Origin: Bolinopsis microptera | Lineage: Eukaryota > Ctenophora > Tentaculata > Lobata > Bolinopsidae | NCBI RefSeq assembly: GCF_026151205.1 | Contig: NC_087078.1 | Span: forward strand, 16,199,118-16,263,117 | Direction: 5' to 3' | Length of the DNA stretch: 64,000 nt | In this document: in pieces, positions 1 to 35,356 of the stretch | Layout of the letters: each line of letters begins with the position of its first letter | Position numbering within the stretch: the stretch's first letter is position 1 | Position numbers and translations under genes: made by a program | The notes under the pieces: generated by a model | The model's input: the letters and a program-made list of their open reading frames with translations, nothing else | Databases searched by the model: none | Told to the model about the DNA's origin: nothing

Positions 1-451
1 TTGCACTGAAGGAACATTCAGAACATTTATAAAGTTTTTCACCGGTATGAGTGAGCTGATGGCGAAATAATTGTGATTTTCTTCTTGTTTCTACAAAACA
101 AACAGAACACTGGAACAGTTTTTGCTGATCGGAAGGTAATGACGATTGTTTTTTGTCACTGTAAGAAGAATCATAGCCTGACGATTTTAATTTCATCCAT
201 TCTGTTTCGTCAACAAAAGTTTGGCAAAATTCGGCATCAGCACTGTTTTGTGGAGCTGTTCGGCCTTGATCTGTGTCTCCAGCTATCGTAGAATCATAAT
301 GTAGACGATTTTCTGTTGATGATTCTTGGATGAGATACTGCATCTGAGAAGCAGGAATCGAATACTTCTCTGATTTGATAAGAAAACCTTCTTCCTCCTC
401 CTTAATCTCTATCTTAATCAATTCTGGTGGAAAAGACTCTTCCATTTTCAT
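1..451 (-). CDS. C2H2 zinc-finger gene, 5' part, runs off the left edge
   Basis: An open frame of 150 codons starts at the ATG at 451 and continues past position 1. It begins MKMEESFPPELIKIEIK and contains IKIE and IKSE, both fits to the SUMO consensus (hydrophobic-K-x-E). A linker of about 100 residues follows, then the first finger (CSVC...RHQLTH) and the start of a second (KCSECSFSA). A probable intron acceptor (ttttatttctag on the minus strand) lies just upstream of the ATG. The segment is a near copy of 2130-2626, so it is the 5' end of a tandem duplicate of the next gene. Its N-terminal frame is intact here, unlike that of its neighbour. It is probably a nuclear DNA-binding protein; its target is unknown. 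Confidence 0.75.
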   Translation of the reverse strand, partial: MKMEESFPPELIKIEIKEEEEGFLIKSEKYSIPASQMQYLIQESSTENRLHYDSTIAGDTDQGRTAPQNSADAEFCQTFVDETEWMKLKSSGYDSSYSDKKQSSLPSDQQKLFQCSVCFVETRRKSQLFRHQLTHTGEKLYKCSECSFSA

Positions 452-828
452 CTCTTACATTTTCATCACTAGAAATAAAATAAATTAATACTTTCAACAC
501 GACTATAAAACAAATAATTTGATCAAACGATGTAACTGAGTCAATATATTTTAATGTTGCTATGGGGTGGCAAGTCCCATACATCGTAGTCCGATAGTTT
601 CACTGCGTCATAGTATAAGTGTAAGATATCGTCTCTTCCAATCGAATAAAGCTCAGGGTTAATTTGGAAATCTGTGGTTGCAGAATTATAATACTAAGTT
701 CGTCAAGTTAGAGATACATAGGTATTGAAGAAGAAACAATAATCCCCAAAAATACGTATCAATAGCTAAATTATAAGACTTTATTAGACCTTTTACATCA
801 GTGTTATGCTTTGATAATTTAAATTGAG
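452..828. other. Spacer between tandem zinc-finger copies
   Basis: I see no gene here. The sequence is repeated almost exactly at about 2640-2990, so it is part of the roughly 2.2-kb tandem duplication unit that carries the zinc-finger genes. It would hold the promoter or first intron of the left copy and the 3' flank of the complete gene. Confidence 0.6.
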
Positions 829-2493
829 CTAGAGACTTCTTCCACTTCGCTCATAACCACTGTACTGACTGGAGATATGAGAGGGGGGAGGATTTGTTGT
901 AGAGTAGGTATGTGAGACAGTGGGAGGAGGTGTGAAGACAGACTCACCAGGTGAGAAGGTGAGAGGAGCAGGGTGAGACATTTGAGATGCTGGTTGATAA
1001 CTGAAGGAGGAACTGGGAGGTAAGCTGGGAATGGATACAATGGAGTCAGCAAAGTTCAGAGGCTTTACAAATGTTACACGTTTCACGAAAGGTATCGGTT
1101 TAACGAAAATGGGTCCTCCAATGCTACCGTTTTGGATGGAATTCAAAGCCTGACTGCTATCATGAAAAGTATGTGAGTTCTCTTCAATATCGCTCCACTG
1201 ATAGGGAACGAATGTTGAATCATAACTAGCGTTATTTAAACATTCTGGAGATTGAAAGGGCATTTTACTGGCATGTTTCCTTCGATGGTTAATTATGGCT
1301 TTTATTTTGCATGCACTGTAGGAGCATTCAGAGCATTTGAACGCTTTTTCACCGGTATGAGTGCTCTGATGAGCTATAAAGTGAGATTTTTTAATCGAAC
1401 TGTAGGGACATTCAGAACATTTGAACGGTTTTTCTCCAGTATGAATCCTCTGATGAACTATAAGGTGAGATTTTTGAACCGAACTGTAGGGACATTCAGA
1501 ACATTTGAACGGTTTTACTCCGGTATGAGTCCGTTGGTGGACAACTAAGTATGCTTTTTGGCTTGCACTGTAGGAGCATTCAGAGCATTTGTGCGGTTTT
1601 TCACCGGTATGAGTTCGCTGATGTAAAGTTAAAGATGATCTTCGGCTTGCACTGTAGGGACATTCAGAACATTTGAACGGCTTTTCTCCGGTATGAGTTC
1701 GCTGATGTGAAGTTAAAGATGTTCTTCGGTTTGTACTGAAGGAACATTCAGAACATTTGAACGGCTTTTCTCCGGTATGAGTCCTCTGATGAACTATAAG
1801 CTGAGATTTTTGAACCGAACTGTAGGAACATTCAGAACATTTGAACGGTTTTTCTCCGGTATGAATCCTCTGATGAACTATAAGGTGAGATTTTTTAACC
1901 GAACTGTAGGGACATTCAGAACATTTGAACAGTTTTACTCCGGTATGAGTTCGCTGATGTGAAGTTAAAGATGATCTTCGGTTTGTACTGTAGGAACATT
2001 CAGAGCATTGATGACGTTTTTTATCGCTATGAGTCTGCTGATGGCAAAGTAAATGTGATTTTCGACTGGCACAATAAGAACACTCAGAACATTTAAATGG
2101 TTTTAAACCGGTATGAGTTCGGTGATGGCAAACTAAGCATGATTTTCGGCTTGCACTGAAGGAACATTCAGAACATTTATAAAGTTTTTCACCGGTATGA
2201 GGGAGCTGATGGCGAAATAAGTGTGATTTTCTTCTTGTTTTGTAGAGACAAACAGAACACTGAAACAGCTTTTGCTGATCGGAAGGTAATGACGATTGTT
2301 TGTTGTCACTGTAAGAAGAATCATAGCCTGACGATTTTAATTTCATCCATTCTGTTTCGTCAACAAAAGTTTGGCAAAATTCGGCATCAGCACTGTTTTG
2401 TGGAGTTGTTCGGCCTTGATCTGTGTCTCCAGCTATCGTAGGATCATAATGTAGACGATTTTCTGTTGATGATTCTTGGATGAGATACTGCAT
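829..2493 (-). CDS. C2H2 zinc-finger protein with 12 fingers and FVKP tail
   Basis: This frame encodes 554 residues starting MQYLIQESS. Twelve C-x2-C-x12-H-x3-H fingers span about residues 80-415 with TGEKPFK-type linkers, followed by one finger lacking its cysteine and histidine ligands. Most fingers read KCSEC-[SP]-Y-S, with Tyr two residues after the second Cys and Ala, Thr or Ser where Phe is usual, like REST-type fingers. The tail has FVKP repeats and a Ser/Pro-rich stretch ending SSQYSGYERSGRSL. The conserved N terminus (from the ATG at 2624) lies in another frame because about 8 bp is inserted near 2552-2559 relative to the copy at 1-451. Translation may therefore start at MQYL, or the N terminus is lost. 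It is inferred to be a nuclear DNA-binding protein. Confidence 0.8.
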   Translation of the reverse strand: MQYLIQESSTENRLHYDPTIAGDTDQGRTTPQNSADAEFCQTFVDETEWMKLKSSGYDSSYSDNKQSSLPSDQQKLFQCSVCLYKTRRKSHLFRHQLPHTGEKLYKCSECSFSASRKSCLVCHHRTHTGLKPFKCSECSYCASRKSHLLCHQQTHSDKKRHQCSECSYSTNRRSSLTSHQRTHTGVKLFKCSECPYSSVKKSHLIVHQRIHTGEKPFKCSECSYSSVQKSQLIVHQRTHTGEKPFKCSECSFSTNRRTSLTSHQRTHTGEKPFKCSECPYSASRRSSLTLHQRTHTGEKPHKCSECSYSASQKAYLVVHQRTHTGVKPFKCSECPYSSVQKSHLIVHQRIHTGEKPFKCSECPYSSIKKSHFIAHQSTHTGEKAFKCSECSYSACKIKAIINHRRKHASKMPFQSPECLNNASYDSTFVPYQWSDIEENSHTFHDSSQALNSIQNGSIGGPIFVKPIPFVKRVTFVKPLNFADSIVSIPSLPPSSSFSYQPASQMSHPAPLTFSPGESVFTPPPTVSHTYSTTNPPPSHISSQYSGYERSGRSL

Positions 2494-2626
2494 CTGTGAA
2501 TCAGGAATCGAATACGTCTCTGATTTGATAAGAAAGCCATCTTCCTCCTCCTTAAGTCCTTAATCTCTATCTTAATCAATTCTGGTGGAAAAGACTCTTC
2601 CATTTTCATCTCTTCCATTTTCATCA
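2494..2626 (-). pseudogene. Frameshifted N-terminal exon part of the 829-2493 zinc-finger gene
   Basis: Downstream of a ctag acceptor (2627-2630 on the minus strand) comes ATG ATG AAA ATG GAA GAG and then a coding match to the SUMO-motif N terminus (ESFPPELIKIEIK). After EIK an 8-bp insertion (ttaagtcc on the plus strand, near 2552-2559) shifts the frame away from the finger frame. The duplicate at the left edge lacks this insertion and reads straight through. Confidence 0.7.
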
Positions 2627-2879
2627 CTAGAAATAAAATGTGAGCAAACGATGTAACTCAGTCAATATATTTTAATGTTGCCATGGGGTGGCAAGTCCCA
2701 TACATCGTAGTCCGATAGTTTCACTGCGTCATAGTATAAGTGTAAGATATCGTCTCTTCAAATCGAATAAAGCTCCGGGTTAATTTGGAAAGCTGTGGTT
2801 GCAGAATTATAATACTAAGTTCGTCAAGTTAGAGATACATAGGTATTGAAGAAGAAACAATAATCCCCAAAAATACGTA

Positions 2880-3230
2880 TCAATAGCAAAATTATAAGAC
2901 TTTATTGGACCTTTTACGTCAGTGTTATGCTTTGATAATTTAAATTGAGCTAGAGACTTCTTCCAGTACCGGTATAAGATATTGCATGTATTTTGATAGC
3001 AATAAAGTTTAATTATCTACGCTCATAACCACTGTACTGACTGGAGATATGAGAGGGGGAGGATATGTTATAGAGTAGGTAGGTGAGACAGAGGGAGGAG
3101 GTGTGAAGACAGACTCACCAGACACCAGGTGAGAAGGTGAGAGGAGCTGCAAAGTGAGACATGTGAGGTTCTGGTTGATAACTGAAGAAGGAACTGGGAG
3201 GTAAGCTGGAACCATAGAGAAGGGAATTAG
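2880..3230 (-). pseudogene. 3' tail of a third tandem zinc-finger copy
   Basis: This stretch matches the C-terminal coding region and 3' flank of the complete gene (about 770-1060), including the GESVFTPPP and PPPSHIS-like region and the block encoding SPVST/SQYSGY. No fingers lie upstream; the sequence passes directly into the unrelated duplicated block from 3244. It is the truncated end of the tandem array. Confidence 0.65.
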
Positions 3231-3243
3231 CTAAGGTCAGGGG

Positions 3244-3894
3244 CTCGATTCAGTAGCAAACAACTCTATACAGTAAAGTGCACACTGAACATCTCCCTAC
3301 TAAATGGAGTAAAAAGGGGAAAAATTAAGCGGTCAAACACGTCTACAGAACCTACACGCACTTCCGCGTCCGTTTAAATTATAGTTTCTCGTACAAACGA
3401 TAGTCAAAAGTTAAACAATAAACTCAGTAATTCGATTCCTGATATCACCCTGGCTAATGAGAAAAGTATCCTCGATCTCGTACACCATAACATTTCCGTA
3501 GAAATACGAGATCAATAACAATAATTCCCTTCACCCGATCATGTAATAACTGCAAAGGAATGCTGGGGAGCAGTGTTGTGATTAGATTCCTCGACCTCGT
3601 ACATTATAAGACCTCGTACTGATATGTATTTCACTCTAACTGGCAGAAAGACCGGAGAGGTGTTCTAGCAAAACTTTAAGAAAATTTTGAGACTGTCGCC
3701 CATAGTTTATTCTCAGAATTGTAAAAGTTTCGCCCACTGAAATATCATTAATAACGTATCATTTCGACATATGACATGAGGATTGAGGAGGCGTGTGTTA
3801 TGTGTACCTTCTGTAGAAATCTAATTACTCAAATGTGTGTTTGGTGTTTGTTGTTGGTGAAGTTCTCGCCCGGACTACGAAAATGTAAGTTAAA
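3244..3894. repeat. Non-coding direct repeat, copy 1
   Basis: It starts at ctcgattcagtagcaaac and ends near cggactacgaaaatgtaag. The same sequence with small indels recurs at 4206-4840, an offset of about 962 bp. It has no convincing coding content. The segment between the copies (3895-4205) is AT-rich with no recognised feature. Confidence 0.75.
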
Positions 3895-4205
3895 CTTTCT
3901 CCGTGACCATTTATTTACACAGTGACCATTGATCAAGTTGAGTAAGTTACGTCTAATTAAATTGTGTAGCTATTGTGTAATTTATACACAACGCGTCGCG
4001 TAATCGAATATGAGATGGAGTCTTCGTTCTAGCTTTCTGAGTATGTCATGCGGTCGTCATTCTAGTATAGTTCTAGTATAACTAGAGGGAGGGAGGTCGA
4101 GGGGGTCTAAAATTGCCAAAAAATGGCTTTTGTAATATTATGATTCCTAACTAAATTTCACTAAATTACCGAGTCGGTTATTTCAGTTATCAATGACCTA
4201 TTTAA

Positions 4206-4840
4206 CTCGATTCAGTAGCAAACAAATCTATACAGCAAAGTGCACACTGAACAATGAACATCTCCCTACCAATGGAGTAAAAAGGGAGAAAAAAAAGCGG
4301 TCAAACACGTCTACAGAACCTACAAGCACTTCCGTTTAAATTATAGTTTCTCGTACAAACGATAGTCAAAAGTAAAACAATAAACTCAGTAACTCGCTTC
4401 CTAATATCACCCTGGCAAGTGAGTAAAGTATCCTCGATTTCGTACATCATAACATTTCCGTAGAAATACGAGATCAATAACAATAATCCCCTTCACCCGA
4501 TCATGTAATAACTGCAAAGGAATGCTGGGGAGCAGTGTTGTGATTAGATTCCTCGACCTCGTACATTATAAGACCTCGTACTGATATGTATTTCACCGGA
4601 GAGGTGTTCTAGCAAAACTTTAAGAAAATTTTGAGACTGTCGCCCATAGTTTATTCTCAGAATTGTAAAAGTTTCGCCCACTGAAATATCATTAATAACT
4701 TATCATTTCGACATATTATGACATGAGGATTGAGGAGGTGTGTGTTATGTATACCTACTGTAGAAATCTAATTACTCGAATGTGTGTTTGGTGTTTGTTA
4801 TTGGTGAAGTTCTCGCCCGGACTACGAAAATGTAAGTTAA
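4206..4840. repeat. Non-coding direct repeat, copy 2
   Basis: Second copy of the block at 3244-3894, highly similar but with several small indels (for example a short duplication near acactgaacaatgaac). The short frames inside are not supported as genes. From 4841 to about 5300 I see only AT-rich sequence, the likely promoter region of the next gene. Confidence 0.75.
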
Positions 4841-5360
4841 AGGATGACGTAATATTAATTTGTACTATGTATCTAAGGCATGCTTGTATTGCGCTATCTC
4901 ATATGTAATTGCTCTGTGAAAGTTTGGAATCCCCATCTACTTCCTACGCCACGATACAGCTAAATTAAGAAAGTGATGCGTCACGTAGAACGTTCCTATG
5001 CTCAAAGGGACTGCCCTCTCAGTACTGTGTAAACACACTATTTAGCTGACGTAATCGTCCAAGTAGTTCGATTTTTATACGGTTTGCTTCGGCTTTCGGA
5101 TTGATTTTTGTTTGACACTTACTATTTATCGAAAGAAACAATGGAAATTGCACGTTTTTTTGTATAAATAAGCATGTGAGTATACATAAATCAGTCTAGT
5201 CCTATGATTTCATTCTAGACTTCCTTTCTCTTATCATGGTAACTTTGTCAGGAAGCTCGGTAGTCGGTTCCATGGAAGGTTTTAGGCACTTCTTTTTTGA
5301 CATATCGAGTTTGGGAAAAGTCACATTTTACCAATATTGCAAAATGAAGAGTTTCATGAC

Positions 5361-5918
5361 ATGAGCTTAGATCCACAGTTGGCTGTTAGCGACCATGAAA
5401 GCGATGAAGAGCTAAGCATCGTAGGTTTCAACGAATATGACACGGATGATGATGAAATGGGTGCGGTGAACAAAGAAGCTAAGCCTTTACGAAGATTGAA
5501 GCAAGACCCAAGGGAGTGGTGCACTTGCGAAAACTGCTCCGTCATGGAATCGGAAATGGAGAGCTACTGTTGCAGGGAAAGCACACTGATTGCTGACACA
5601 GTTATAGGGCTATCAGAGAAAACCTGCGTTACTCTGGTTAAAATTTTTAGGAAAACGATTGAAGACGAGGATATCTTGAAACTTCAAGCAACTAGTCTAC
5701 AAGATGTCAAGAGGAACGTTGACGGCACCATTCGGCCCGAGGGTTTACGATACACTGCCTACACAACCTTCTTACAAATGTGCTCTTTGAGGTTTTGTGG
5801 CAAGGGGAGGAGATATGTTTTGCCATCATGTGTAGTGAAACGAATCAGAAATCTCTACCCATCCCCAGCCGGAAAATACAAAGACTTCTTACCGGGAGCA
5901 ATTAACTCGCGGATTTAG
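5361..5918 (+). CDS. P2X7 intracellular 'ballast' domain protein (P2RX7_C-like)
   Basis: The protein has 185 residues from the first in-frame ATG; the frame is open upstream to about 5301 but has no earlier ATG. After an acidic, probably disordered N terminus (SDHESDEELS, YDTDDDE) it matches the cysteine-rich cytosolic domain of the P2X7 receptor. The visible signature runs in order: REWCTCENC, YCCRES, TCVTLVKIFRK, LRYTAYTTF, GKGRRYVLPSCVVKRIRNLYP and GKYKDF. In P2X7 this domain binds zinc and guanine nucleotide. No transmembrane segments or channel domain are present, so this is a free-standing version; such proteins are known in invertebrates, but their role is unclear. The frame is one uninterrupted exon. 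The last 58 bp of coding sequence and the 3' flank are repeated at 6770. Confidence 0.8.
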   Translation: MSLDPQLAVSDHESDEELSIVGFNEYDTDDDEMGAVNKEAKPLRRLKQDPREWCTCENCSVMESEMESYCCRESTLIADTVIGLSEKTCVTLVKIFRKTIEDEDILKLQATSLQDVKRNVDGTIRPEGLRYTAYTTFLQMCSLRFCGKGRRYVLPSCVVKRIRNLYPSPAGKYKDFLPGAINSRI

Positions 5919-6018
5919 AGCGTTTTAATGGATGTTTTATGGTTTTAAAGTCTGTTTTATGTCAAATACCGATGTAAAACTTTCTCATACCATTATGTTC
6001 AATAATAATTGAAAAATG
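5861..6018 (+). repeat. Duplicated 3' end of the P2X7-domain gene, copy 1
   Basis: From atccccagccggaaaatac through the stop codon and about 100 bp of 3' flank, this stretch recurs at 6770-6922. The two copies bracket the TCC-rich array. Confidence 0.8.
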
Positions 6019-6769
6019 GTTACTCCTCCCCCTCCTCCTCCTCCCCCTCCTCCTTATCCTCCTCCCCCTCTTCTTCCTCCCCTCCCCCCTTCTCTTCATC
6101 CTCCTCCTCAGTCCTCTTCCTCCTCCTCCTCAGCAGTCCTCCTTCTCCTCATTCCTCCTCCGCCTCCTTCTCCTTAGTCCTCCTTCTCCTCAGTCCTCCT
6201 CCTCAGCAGTCCTCAGTCCTCCTCATCCTCCTCCTCCTCCTCCTCCTCCTCCTCCTCCTCCTCCTCCTCATCAGTCCTCCTCCTCCTCAGCAGTCCTCAG
6301 TCCTCCTTCTCCTCAGTCCTCCTTCTCCTCCTCCTCCTCTACTCCTCCTCATCCTCATCAGTCCTCTTCCTCCTCCTCTACTCCTCCTCCTCCTCCTCCT
6401 CCTCATCAGTCATCCTCCTCCTCTTCCTAAGTCCTCCTCTACTCCTCCTCCTCCTCCTCCTCAGTAGTCCTCAGTCCTCATTCATCCTCTACTCCTCCTC
6501 CTCCTCCTCTTCCTCCTCCTCATCCTCCTCCTCCTCCTCCTTCTCCTCCTCCTCCTCCTCCTCCTCCTCCTCCTCCTCCTCCTCCTCCTCCTCCTCCTCC
6601 TCCTCCTCCTCCTCCTCATCAGCCCTCCTCCTCCCCGGTACTCATCCTCCTCTTCAGCTCCTACTCAGACCTCCTCCTCCTCCTCATCTTCCTCCTCATT
6701 AGTCCTCCTCCTCATCAGTCCTCCGAGTCCTCCTGAGTCCTCTCGAGTCCTCCTCCTGAGTCCTCCTCC
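6019..6769. repeat. TCC-rich microsatellite/minisatellite array
   Basis: About 750 bp of (TCC)n interspersed with cagtcctcctc motifs. The apparent frames of Ser, Leu and Pro are repeat artefacts. A similar cagtcctcct-type array fills the element at 49586-51425. The array lies exactly between duplicated copies of the P2X7-domain gene's 3' end. Confidence 0.9.
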
Positions 6770-6922
6770 ATCCCCAGCCGGAAAATACAAAGACTTCTTA
6801 CCGGGAGCAATTTACTCGCGGATTTAGAGCGTTTTAATGGATGTTTTATGGTTTTAAAGTCTGTTTTTTGTCAAATACCGATGTAAAACTTTTCATACAA
6901 CTGTTCAATAATAATTTAACGA
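6770..6922 (+). pseudogene. Duplicated 3' end of the P2X7-domain gene, copy 2
   Basis: It holds the last codons (PSPAGKYKDFLPG and following), the stop and the 3' flank of the gene at 5361-5918, with a few substitutions and indels. No upstream coding sequence accompanies it. From 6923 to 7235 I see no gene. Confidence 0.75.
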
Positions 6923-7235
6923 TCCAAAAATTACAAAATGAAATATAGAGCCTTCTAACGAACGGAAAAAAGAAGACAAACATCACATAAACACTGTACT
7001 GAGAGGGAACAACATTCCAAACTAGGAACATTCTGCGTGCAGCGAGAAATTTAGTGTGCGTGATATCTCCATTTGTGTGTAAGCTACAAATTCCGTTCTT
7101 TGATCATATTAGAGTATGCGAGGCCTAGGTTAATGTAACATGTACAAAAAATACTTTGCCAAAAGTGAAAAACTCCATTACGTCACTTTCTCCGCGATAT
7201 CAAGTACGTTTAATAATATTTGCAGCATTACTTAC

Positions 7236-32797
<25,562 letters not shown>

Positions 32798-33149
32798 CTT
32801 TCATTCGATTTTGTCTTGCAGTTTCTTCATTTGACCATAGATTCCTCTTCAATACTAAAATATTTACTTATCATGAATAGGATACAACGAAACAAAAACG
32901 TTATGGATCTATTTATGAATAGTGTCAATAAACACGAATACTTCTGCAGGAAGTATGTTAGCCAAGCAATTGATGCTGAATCAAAATATGGATTAGTGCT
33001 GAATAAAGCTAAACAATAATATAGAATTTGGCCATAGTGTCAAAAAGCATAATAGGGCAAGAGGGAGTTGGGAGGTTATCTGATAAAGAGATTGTCTGCT
33101 TTTCCTCTAACCTCACCATTTTTCACCATAATTGTCTTCATCAAAATTC

Positions 33150-33312
33150 TCTCGAAATTGAGTTGTTTCTGATAGAGGGGAGTGAAATTATCGCCAGTCT
33201 AAGGTCAGCGCTTGTGAGTAATTGTATTGCGCAAGTGATTTTCAATCGCGAGTTCTGAACATCGAGTCTAAAGATCTATCTTCTCCTAGTACATTTTTTG
33301 AGCAATCACAAA
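33150..33312. mobile_element. Fragment of the TTAA foldback element family
   Basis: The stretch from tcttcatcaaaattctctcg to cattttttgagcaatcac matches the left arm of the foldback element at 47671-48403 (about 47688-47925) with a deletion of some tens of bases. No termini are preserved. Confidence 0.65.
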
Positions 33313-33475
33313 TTTTGTTTTACTTTAAACATTTTGTTTTTGATTGAAATAAATTTTCGTGCACATACAGAATGAATGGTTAATAATTTAATATATATGT
33401 AGACCAAGGTCTGTGCACGGGATGCTTCCTGGAAGAATCCAGTTCTTTTAGCGGGGCACCCTACCTAAAGCCAAA

Positions 33476-35356
33476 TTGAGATATAATAATCATATTCCTA
33501 GAGAAATAATCAGAAATCAAATATCAATCAGAGTTATAGCTAATGAATTCAATAAGTATTTTGTATCCCTAGCATCTAACCTTAATGCAGCCTACACAGA
33601 ACTAGGAGAGATACAAATAAATCAGCTTCCAAGTTTCTGTGACTTCTTACCTAAATCGAATATAGCTAATATATATCTACATGACTGCTCACCTGAGGAG
33701 GTGGCTAAGATCATATCGGAACTTAAGAATGGCAAGGCTAGCGACATACCAGTACATATAGTAAAGGCAGTATCAGGCAAAATTAGCCCACTACTATCGG
33801 TATTGTACAACGAATGTATGCAACAGGGATTTTTTCCAGACGACCTAAAAGTAGGTAAAATAAGTCCAATATATAAGAAAGAAAATGCTGAGCTTCTTGA
33901 AAATTACAGGCCTATCTCAACCTTAGCAATATTCGGTAAAATACTTGAAAAAATCATATTCTCCAGGCTTTACAGTTTCTTTCAGTCGCAAGGATTATTA
34001 TATGAAAATCAATATGGCTTTAGAAAAAATCACTCGACAAGCCATGCACTCAACTTTTCTGTCGACTACATTGAAAAATCTTTAAGAGATAAAAATCACG
34101 TACTAGGCATCTTCATTGATTTAAGTAAAGCTTTTGACACAATCTGTCATGATAAACTGCTTAAAAAACTGAATGATTATGGAATTCGAGGGACTGCAAA
34201 TAAATTGATAGCCAGTTACCTTTCTAATAGACAGCAATATGTTTCAGTACTTGGAGAAGAATCCGAAAAACTGTCTGTAATATTTGGTGTTCCTCAGGGG
34301 TCAGTATTAGGTCCCTTGCTTTTCATTATCTACATCAATGAAATATATAGAGTATCAGACCTAGGTAAGTTTATACTTTTTGCCGATGACACCAACATAT
34401 TTGTTGTAGATAAATGTATAAAAACACTTTACTGCAAAGCTAATAAAATTCTTAAACTTGTTCATCAGTATATGAAGAGTAACTTGCTGCATATCAACAT
34501 AAAGAAATGTTGCTATATCCACTTTAAGCCGAACTGTAGAAATGAACCAGATTCAAACACCAATGAATTAGAACTGACACTAAATAATATAGTAATTAAA
34601 AAGGTGGAGGAAACTAAGTTTCTTGGAGTCATTATTGACCAAAAACTGAACTGGGATGCTCACTTAAGAGCGTTAAACCGTAAATTGAAATGTGAGATAG
34701 GTAGACTATGTGGAATTAGACGATGTGTACCTAAAAAACTATATAAGGACCTGTACCACACCCTTTTTGAATCACACCTATGTTATGGAATATCTGTTTG
34801 GGGAGGTGTATCAAATAATAAACTAGAAGCCATATTTAAAACACAAAAGAAATGCATAAGAATTCTCTTTGGTGATAATGATGCATACTTCAATAAGTTC
34901 AAAACATGTGCCAGAGTAAGGCCTATCACTAGGGATAAGACCGGTAAAGTTATCAAGCAGATGTTAGGCAAAGATTTCTTTGAACTAGAACACAGTAAAC
35001 CAATCTGTAACGAGTATAACTTCCTGACTGTCCACAATCTTCATAAGTTGCACTGTTTACTGGAAATGTTCAAAATTAATAAGTTCCAATCACCAATCTC
35101 AATGTTCTCTTTATTCAACAGGTCACCAAGACGAGACAACTACTTCATCCCACCCACTCCATCCTCACTATTCATCTATCAATCAACTAGTATTTGGAAT
35201 CACTGCCGTAAGTCAACAAGTGAAATAGACTTCTCCACTCCCATCAGTATATTCAAGAATAATCTTAAGAAATCTTTGTTAGAACTACAGTCTAAATATG
35301 ACCGACAACTTTGGTGCAGTTACAACTTTGATGCAAATGAATTATCATTGAAATAG
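33476..35356 (+). mobile_element. LINE ORF2 (reverse transcriptase), palindrome left copy
   Basis: An intact 626-residue frame encodes a non-LTR RT. In order: fingers (ELKNGKASDIPVHIVKA, LENYRPIS, NQYGFRKNHSTSHAL), motif A FIDLSKAFDTI, motif B GVPQGSVLGPLLF, motif C FADDTNIF, then FLGVIIDQKLNWDAHL and SHLCYGISVWGG. The RT aspartates are present, but the N-terminal endonuclease is not, so the copy is 5'-truncated. It is probably CR1/Jockey-like, assigned by motif style only. About 1.3 kb of 3' flank belongs to the palindromic arm. Confidence 0.85.

Noticed and set aside
1252-1962. Plus-strand frames rich in RTVGTFRTFERF
   Set aside because: Antisense shadows of the minus-strand zinc-finger gene.
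6009-6467. 152-residue Ser/Leu/Pro frame
   Set aside because: Produced entirely by the TCC microsatellite; no codon structure or domain.
32816-33019. 67-residue plus-strand frame just upstream of the kinesin start
   Set aside because: No recognisable domain, no splice support, AT-rich composition; treated as chance.
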